Shown: positions 56,672 to 64,000 of the stretch, piece after piece
Layout of the letters: each line of letters opens with the position of its first letter
Position numbering within the stretch: the first letter of the stretch is position 1
Notes under the pieces: model-generated
Seen by the model: only the letters and a program-made list of their open reading frames with translations
Database searches by the model: none
What the model was told of the DNA's origin: nothing
Made by a program: the position numbers and the translations under genes
NCBI GenBank assembly: GCA_963556495.2
Contig: OY747713.1
Span: 42,411,461 to 42,475,460 of the forward strand
Length of the DNA stretch: 64,000 nt
Direction of reading: 5' to 3'
Source: Valencia hispanica
Taxonomy: Eukaryota; Chordata; Actinopteri; Cyprinodontiformes; Valenciidae

Positions 56672-57784
56672 CCCTTTCCAAAAACATTAGAATATCATGA
56701 AAAAGTTGATTTATTTCCATAATTTCATTCAAAACGTTAAACTTCCATAGATTATAGATCCAGGGCCACAACTTAAACAATTTCAAGTATTTACTTGTTT
56801 ATTTGTACATAATTTGGGCAAAAACAGGAATTCAAAAAATTACAATACTGTGAAGAAATCACCATTTACTTCTCAGTTTTTGCTGAAAAAAAGAAAGAAA
56901 TTAGGATCACATCAAATCAATCATGATATGTTACTTTCAGAATGATGTCAATCTTCAATACTTAGTAGGGAATCCCTTTGCCTTAATCACTGCTTCGATG
57001 CGTTGTGGCATTGAGGCAATCAGCCTGTGGCATTGCCTGGGAGTTATGGAAGTCCAGATTTCCTTGATGCTTGCTGTCAGCTCTTCTTTGTTTTTGGGTC
57101 TGGTGCCCCTCATTTTCCTCTTGATAAAACCGCACAGATTCTCAACGGGGTTTAGGTCCAGGGAGTTGGCTGGTCAGTCAAGCACTGAGATGGCATGGGC
57201 ATCAAACCAGGTTTTGGTGCTTCTGGCGGTATGGACAGGGGCCAGGTCCTGATGGAAGATGAAATCTGCATCTCCATACAGATCCTCAGCAGAAGGAATC
57301 ATGAAGTCCTCTAAAACATTCTGGTACACTGATGCGGTGACCTTGGATTTAAGAAAGCAGAGTTTACCAACACCTGCACCGTACATTGCACCCCAAATCA
57401 TGACTGACTGTGGATATTTCACACTGGACCTCAAAGCAGCTTGGGTTCTGTTCCTCACCCGTCTTCCTCCAAACCCTTGGACCTTGTTTCCTGATTTTTT
57501 AACTTTTTTTATTTAACAGGGACAATGTGCAAAAACATTAATTAAAGAAGTTTTACACCAGATTATAGCCAAAGCTAGTTTCCATCTGCAGTCCCTGAGC
57601 AGGTGAGAATGCGAATTAAAATATCTTAAATTGTAAAAACACAACAAACACTGATTACATAATACAATCATTCAATAAAACATCACTAAGACGAATATCT
57701 TAAGTAAATAAATCCTTAATGTTGACAATGCTGGTTTTCTAATAATAACTTCCTGACATTACAAGAAAAAACTTGTAGTTCAAT

Positions 57785-59702
57785 TCAAATCAATTGAGTT
57801 TATTTATATAGCGCCAATTCACAACAGATGTCATCTCAAGACACTTAACAAGAAGTCATTTCATACATTTATACAAACATTCCAATCAGTTAAAAAGTTT
57901 CCTATTTAAGGAATCCCAGCAGATTGCGTCAGTCATTGGCGTGAGGTTGGGCAGACTTTCCAACCACAGCAATCCTTCAGCAATCCCTCATACTGAGCAA
58001 GGATGTAGCGACGGTGGAGAGGAAAAACTCCCCTTTAACAGGAAGAAACCTCCAACAGAACCAGGCTCAGTAGGAGCGGCCATCTGCCACGACCGTCTGG
58101 GGGTTTGAGAAGACAGAGCAGAACATAGAAGGAACAGAAGATCTGATATAAGAGAACTTTCTATGTTACAGAAAGTAAAAAGTTGATAACAGGACACAGT
58201 GGATGTTCAGTTACTGGGAGGATCATCCCAGTCGATGCCCCCCGTCCAACAGGGCATTGCAGCCAAGCAGGATACCAGACCAGGTATATTTTCTATGGAG
58301 AGAAAAACACAGAGAAAACAAAGTTAACAGTCGAAATAACAGAATGAACTGTAATACAACTGGAGAGTAGTAGGAGAAAAGGAAGTAGCAGAGTGAAGAA
58401 AAGTAATCAGTCTGTCATCCAGCAGTCTAAGTCTATAGCAGCATAACTACAGAGATAGCTCAGGATAACCTAAGCCATTCTAACTATAAGCTTTATCAAA
58501 AAGGAAAGTTTTAAGCCTGGCCTTAAAAGTAAACAGAGTGTCTGCCTCACGGACTAAAGCTGGGAGCTGGTTCCACAGGAGAGGAGCCTGATAACTAAAA
58601 GATCTGCCTCCCATTCTACTTTTAGAAATCCTAGGAACTACAAGTAAACCTGCAGTCTGAGAGCGAAGTGCTCTGTTAGGAACATATGGAACAATTAGAT
58701 CTCTGATCAATGATGGAGCTGATTATTAAGGGCTTTATATGTAAGAAGAAGAAATTCTATTCTGGATTTAACAGGGAGCCAATGAAGGGAAGCTGAAACA
58801 GAAGAAATATGATCTCTCTTTTTAATATTTATCAGAACTCTTGCTGCCGCATTTTGAATCAACTGAAGGCTTTTAATGGCATTTTGTGGACTACCTGATA
58901 GTAAAGAACTACAGTAGTCCAGCCTTGAGGTAACAAATGCATGGACTAGTTTCTCAGCATCACTCCTGGACAGGATGTTTCTAATTTTAGCAATATTCCG
59001 GAGGTGAAAGAAGGAAATCCTAGAAACCTGTTTAATATGGGATTTAAATGTCAAGTCTCGGTCAAAAATAACGCCGAGGTTCTTTGCGTTATTACTGGGG
59101 GCCAATTTAATGCCATCCAGATGAAGTGATTGACTAATCAGTTTCTTTCTTAGAACTTCTGGTCCAAAGACAGCAACTTCTGTCTTGTCAGAATTTAAAA
59201 GCAAAAAGTTTAGATTCATCCATGTTTTTATGTCTTCCAGACATGCCTGTAATCTACCTAACTGACTGGGTTCATCAGGATTTATGGATAAATATAGTTG
59301 TGTATCATCTGCATAGCTGTGGAAATTTATCCCATGCCGTCTAATGATTCTACCAATTGGAAGCATATATATGGTGAACAGAATTGGTCCAAGCACAGAA
59401 CCCTGTGGAACTCCACAAGTAACCCTTGAGAGTGAAGAAGATTTATCATTTAGATGAACAAACTGGAATCTATCAGACAAATATGATTTAAACCCACCTA
59501 GTGCTGTTCCTTTGATCCCTGCAACATGTTCAAGCCTTTCTAAGAGAATATTATGATCGACTGTGTCAAAAGCAGCACTGAGATCTAACAAAACCAGAAC
59601 AGACATAAGTCCATTATCTGAGGCCACGAGAATATCATTAGTAACTTTCACCAGTGCTGTTTCAGTGCTATGATGAGCTCTAAAACCTGACTGAAACTCT
59701 TC
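57785..59702 (-). mobile_element. 5'-truncated L2 with long open RT
   Basis: About 1.9 kb from an RT start at 59702 to the TTCAAATCAATTGAG tail at 57785. It includes the full L2 3' UTR and a minus frame covering most of the RT. It is among the least decayed L2 copies in the window. Confidence 0.85.
58707..59651 (-). pseudogene. L2 reverse transcriptase (palm to C-terminal region), 5'-truncated
   Basis: 314 open codons. Motif A is [11 protein letters not shown] (about residues 24-34), motif B GVPQGSVLGPILF (about 84-96), motif C YADDTQLYLS (about 117-126). Later come LLNSDKTEVAVFGPE, the SRLDYCSSLLSG block and [12 protein letters not shown]. It copies element RNA at a nicked target in intact L2. 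The N-terminal fingers and endonuclease are absent. The final residues continue in another frame at 58710-58480 (LVVPRISKSRMGGRSFSYQ), so one frameshift lies near 58708. Confidence 0.9.
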
Positions 59703-60877
59703 AAACAGCTCTTAGTTCAGAGGAAAATTTCAAATTCTGTGGGAGTTTATTCCATTCCCTGATGCCTTTGTAAGAAAAGGCTGTTTGTGCAAAGGCTGAA
59801 CTGCGTTTTGGTAATCTGCAGTCATTATGACTTGTTGACCTGGATATTCTGGTTGTCTGTTCAGAACAGAGCTGGACAAATTGTTTCAAAGGAGTAGGCG
59901 CCTTATTATTCAGGATTTAAAAAATTAATTGTACATTTGAATAAACAATTAGATTATCAAAGTTTAACATAATATATTTTGCAAGTATTGGGCAATGATG
60001 ATGTCTCAGTGGCTTTTTATCCAGTATTTTAACAGCTTGATTACACTAGGATTGTAATGGCTCAATAGTTGTTTCACATGCCTGGGACCAACATGACATG
60101 CAATAATTAATGTGAGAAATAATCATTGCATGAATGAAAGGCACACTTCATTTTCATCGGAAAAGAGGACCATGGACCACTGGCCAACAGTCCAGTCCTC
60201 CTCCTCCTTGGCCCAGTTGAGACGCGTCTGAATGTGGTGGTTTTTGAATCTGTGACTCCAGCCTCATTCCACTCTTTCTGGATCTCTGCCAGATTCATGA
60301 ATCTTCTCTGTTTGATAATCCGCTGAAGCCCACGGTCAGCTCTTCTGCTGGTGCATCTTCTCCTGTCACATTTTGCCCTTCCACTAGACTTTCCATTGAT
60401 ATGCTTGGACACAGCACTCTGTGAACAGTCAGCCTCCGTAGCTATGATATGAATCTTTGTGGCTTACCCATCCTATGGAGGGGATCAATGATGGTCTTCT
60501 GGCCAGTTTTCAAGTCTGCTGTCTTCCCCATATTGAACCTAACTGAGACAATTGAACCAAAGTGAAGCAATTGAATTGAACCTGTGCAGGTGCTTTGAGT
60601 TCAGTAGATGAGTAGTGTGTGACACTCTGTTTAAAACATTCATACCCTGTAATATTTGGGCTGATTTCTTCACAGTATTCTAATTTTTTGAATTCCTGTT
60701 TTTGTGGGGTTTATGAGCTGGAAGCCCAAATTATGTACAAATAAACAACAAAATACTTGAAATCATTTAAGTTGTGGGCCCTGAATCCTTAATCCATGGA
60801 AGGTTAACGTTTCAAATGGAATAATGGAAATAAATCAACTTTTCCATGATATTCTAATATTTTGGAAAGGTTCTGTA

Positions 60878-62690
60878 TATAATCCTGATGAATCCATTCA
60901 GTTAGGTAGATTACAGGCATGTCTGGAAGACATAAAAACATGGATGACTCTAAACCTTCTGCTTTTAAATTCTGACAAGACAGAAGTTGCTGTCTTTGGA
61001 CCAGAAGTTCTAAGAAAGAAACTGATTAGTCAATCACTTCATCTGAATGGCATTAAATTGGCCCCCAGTAATAACATAAAGAACCTCGGTGTTATTTTTG
61101 ACCAAGACTTGACATTCAGTATTAAACAGGTTTCTAGGATTTCTTTCTTTCACCTTTGGAATATTGCTAAAATTAGAAACATCCTGTCCAGGAGTGATGC
61201 TGAGAAACTAGTCCATGCATTTGTTACCTCAAGGCTGGACTACTGTAATTCTTCACTATCAGGTAGTCCACAAAATGCCATTAAAAGCCTTAAGTTGATC
61301 CAGAATACTGCAGCGAGAGTTCTGATTTAGCTTCCCTTCATTGGCTCCCTGTTAAATCCAGAATAGAATTTAAGATCCTCCTTCTTACATACAAAGCCCA
61401 TAATAATCAGCTCCATCATACATCAGAGATCTAATTGTTCTATATGTTCCTAACAGAGCACTTCGCTCTCAGACTGCAGGTTTACTTGTAGTTCCTAGGA
61501 TTTCTAAAAGTAGAATGGGAGGCAGATCTTTTAGTTATCAGGCTCCTCTCCTGTGGAACCAGCTCCCAGCTTTAGTCCGTGAGGCAGACACTGTTTACTT
61601 TTAAGCCCAGGCTTAAAACTTTCCTTTTTGATAAAGCTTATAGTTAGAGTGGCTTAGGTCATCCTGAGCTATCTCTGTAGTTATGCTGCTATAGGCTTAG
61701 ACTGCTGGAGGACAGACTGACCAATTTTCTTCACTTTTCTACTACTCTCCAATTGGATTCATTGCTGGTATTTCAACAAATAACTTTATGGTTATTTTTC
61801 TCAGTCAGTGCCTTCATGTGCAGTAAGAGAAAACCGAATTATTGCCTTAGTCCCATTGAATTTGGACTTTTGAAATGTATGTGTACACCTTAGTGCGGCT
61901 GAAGTCGGACTGAACAGAACTAGTGATAATTGAGCTAATACACCCAGATAATGTGGTTAGAAAACAGAATTTCTCTACATGTAAACATCAACACAGCTTA
62001 GCCAAGCTGCTACCAGCCTGGGTTCTCCCCCTTAGGAGACTAGACCGTGGAAGCGGGAATAATAACACGGGAAAGAGCAGCAACAAGGAGTGTAACACAA
62101 TCAAACAGTTCAGTACTTAAAAAATCTACTTTTCTGCAGCACTGTTGTCGTCCATTTCTTCGCTCAATGTGCATATCCTACTTTTACTCCATCTGCTTCA
62201 CAGCCGCCAACATTTGTTTACTTTCTGTGTGACACTAAAGGCCAACCAGAAGAACGCCAACATGAAAGGGTGCATGTCGCCACCTACGATCACGGAGTCG
62301 AACGCACTTCATTCAATAATTCGATTTTCTGAGAAAAATGCAAACTGGGATAAAGGCTCCCATTCTGGTTAAGCTATTAGCTCGATTTCTGCCAAAAGCT
62401 CAATTTTGCAACATCGGCTGGGATGATGCTCGCAGTAACTGAACGTTCTCCCTCTCCTGTTATCAAATTTGTACTTTCTTTAACAGAAAGTCCTCTTACA
62501 TCAGTTCTCTTTATCTTTCTGTATCTCTGCTCGGTGTTCTCAAACCCCCAGACTGTCGTGTCAGGTGTCCGCTCGTACGGAGTCTGGTTCTGTTGGAGGT
62601 TTCTTCCTGTTAAAAGGGAGTTTTTCCTCTCCATCGTCGCTACATGCTCGCTCAGTATGAGGGATTGCTGTGAAGTCAACGACACAATGC
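60878..62690 (+). mobile_element. L2 3' half with an unidentified insert in its 3' UTR
   Basis: The RT part (60880-61330) reads LGRLQACLEDIKTWM, LLNSDKTEVAVFGPE and [12 protein letters not shown], with a stop near 61328 and frameshifts afterwards. The C-terminal region and 3' UTR run to 61805 and resume at about 62418 (GGATGATGCT... GAGGTTTCTTCCTGTTAAA). The intervening 61806-62417 is foreign. The usual L2 3' tail is missing. Confidence 0.75.
61806..62417. mobile_element. Unidentified 0.6-kb insertion in L2 3' UTR
   Basis: Compared with the L2 3' UTR at 19540-19640, about 600 unrelated bases replace the segment after TTTTTCTCAGT. No clear inverted ends or target duplication was found. Confidence 0.4.
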
Positions 62691-62699
62691 AGGCGACTG

Positions 62700-64000
62700 T
62701 CTTAACTTCTAAAGCTCATGTCAAGAATCCTTTGGAAAGACTGAAACTAAATTTGAGTTGCTTTTATAGAAACAGGTCATACTTTTCTTTTAATGTATTG
62801 TTAAAATTAAACAAAGTGACACGTACTGGGAACAAGGTATTGTTTTTATATCTGGGAACAGCTGATTAGCATCTCAGAAGCTCATATAACACCTGAACTC
62901 TGACTCCAAATCCCAAAGGAGTTGAAGAGGAGGCTTCATGGATGCAGAGCAGGACCAAAGAGTGGAGAGAGAAGGAGAAAGTCCTAAACCATCTCGTCCA
63001 TAAATCATAATGGGCAGGGATTATGTTTCTCCTCTCGGCTTTCTAACCACTTGCTCAGACAGAGATTTAAAGAGGAGGGGCAAAATCAAATGAGGCGGAT
63101 TAGCAGTGCTTGGCGACAGCTGATGGTGTCATCCAAGACGTTACTGTGAAACATCATCTCTGCAGTCCGGAATGTGAGCTGGTAGCATGTCATGACTGCA
63201 ATAAAACTGTCATACAACAACAGTCATCAGTCAGAGGCGTCTTTAAATTCGTTGCAAAACTGACTGCTACAGGAGATCCTTCCTGCCCACAGCATCTCCA
63301 TCCCCAACGACTCTGAAGATGCTTATTATGAGTTATAAAAACATTTTATTTCCCTTTGGGATAAATAAAGTTTTTCTGAATTGAGTTTAACCGAATTAAT
63401 GCAAGGAAACAACTTGTTGCTGCTGCCACCTTCCTGCCTCTTTTAAACTAAGGGGACATTTTATATGTGAATACCTCCTGCTACACATTCTCTTCAGTTA
63501 TTAGACTCAACTTATCACAGGGGCACTAAGGTTTATAACCGGATATAAACAGGTTTAGTTAAATGGCCATCTTGTTCCACATACATTGGTAGATTTTTGC
63601 CCTCATATCTATCTTCCTATTTCTGTCGCCCGAACACACCAGTCCCAACCTCCCATCCCAGAATAACGTATACCTCTCTGTGTTCCCTTCAGTCCGTACA
63701 GAATTAGGGAAGACAGTCTAATGTTACTCTGCACCATTTGCCAGGAATCATCTCCAAAAAAATAAATAAATGAAACTATCTGATCTAATTCCTTTAGGTG
63801 AAATTAATATATGGGTCAAAAATATTGAGAAAATGATTTGATGCTCCTGCTTATGTTCTTAACCATCACTTTGTTTATTATCTTACACATTTATTATCTT
63901 ACACATTCTGACAGTGTACTTTAATATGCCTTGTATTGCTGTTTGGATGTCACTTTTATGATTTTATGTAATCTTGGAACAGGTCTCTCTTGAAATCCTG
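62700..64000. other. No gene seen at the right edge
   Basis: 62880-63330 looks single-copy and moderately GC-rich. A GATAAATAAAG motif near 63360 resembles a LINE tail (TTTCCCTTTGGGATAAATAA). No exon recognised. Confidence 0.4.

Larger units (their letters stand above)
57500..60140 (-). mobile_element. LINE fragment inside the Tc1, itself split by L2
   Basis: The minus frame at 59889-59701 contains FSYKGIREWNKLPQNLK, an RT C-terminal motif different from L2. Its 3' UTR continues at 57780-57500, ending (on minus) TGCACATTGTCCCTGTTAAA then TAAA and A-rich. The L2 at 57785-59702 lies between the two parts. Clade not determined. Confidence 0.6.
56666..60875 (-). mobile_element. Tc1-like transposon split by a LINE that carries an L2
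   Basis: The ends CAGACCCTTTCCAAAAACAT (left) and the complement of CAGAACCTTTCCAAAATAT (right) are inverted, with TA at both sides. Inner terminal sequence (ACTTCCATAGATTATAGA; TTGTACATAATTTGG) is also mirrored at 60680-60800. Transposase on minus is in two blocks: N-terminal at about 60540-60140 (NGKSSGRAKCDRRRCTSR) and catalytic at 57490-56950 (SVMIWGAMYGAGVGKL; FHQDLAPVHTARSTKTWF). LINE DNA (about 57500-60140) separates them. Confidence 0.8.

Overview
The window is nuclear DNA of a ray-finned (teleost) fish. It is intron-bearing and gene-poor, and it is packed with repeat families typical of teleosts: L2/Maui-like, Rex1-like and Rex3/RTE-like non-LTR retrotransposons, many Tc1-like transposons, hAT elements, PIF/Harbinger and TTAA-type MITEs. 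I see no bacterial, plasmid, phage or CRISPR features. The species cannot be named from the sequence.

Only three host genes can be supported. (1) The terminal coding exon of a trophoblast glycoprotein (tpbg/5T4/Waif1) gene lies at 1184-2033 on the plus strand; its 5' exon(s) are outside the window or hidden in the first 1.2 kb. (2, 3) Two tandem paralogues I do not recognise lie at 41702-42833 and 47666-48759, both on the plus strand. Each has a 23-nt first coding exon, a 59-nt second exon and one large last exon, encoding a signal peptide followed by a basic, Ser/Pro/Gln/Arg-rich, nearly cysteine-free secreted protein. Exon lengths, intron phases, signal peptide and a short promoter block are all conserved between the two. 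They are the best candidates for something undescribed.

The rest is mostly mobile DNA, often nested. At 7-10 kb a Tc1-like element carries a TTAA-type MITE, which itself carries a hAT element and an L2 tail. At 10.8-11.6 kb is an internally deleted PIF/Harbinger element. At 11.8-20.1 kb an L2 copy is broken by a Rex1-like element, an unresolved insert, a Rex3-like tail and a 3.1-kb antisense L2, several with target-site duplications (TSDs). At 27.3-40.0 kb a BED-finger hAT element with a perfect 8-bp TSD holds an L2, which holds a second L2 and a 5.3-kb terminal-inverted-repeat element, which holds a hAT MITE; the same hAT also holds a Tc1 carrying a MITE. At 53.7-54.7 kb is a 1.06-kb near-perfect palindrome. 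At 56.7-60.9 kb a Tc1 carries a LINE that carries an L2. All transposon open reading frames seen are broken or partial, although a long stretch of L2 reverse transcriptase (58707-59651) and an L2 endonuclease (16289-17290) remain open.

Stretches without gene or clear repeat (about 4.1-7.1, 20.9-22, 40.2-41.5, 43.0-44.5, 51.0-52.3 and 62.7-64.0 kb) may hold regulatory DNA, but this cannot be shown from one sequence. All assignments come from reading the sequence and recalled knowledge of the families; no database search was run.
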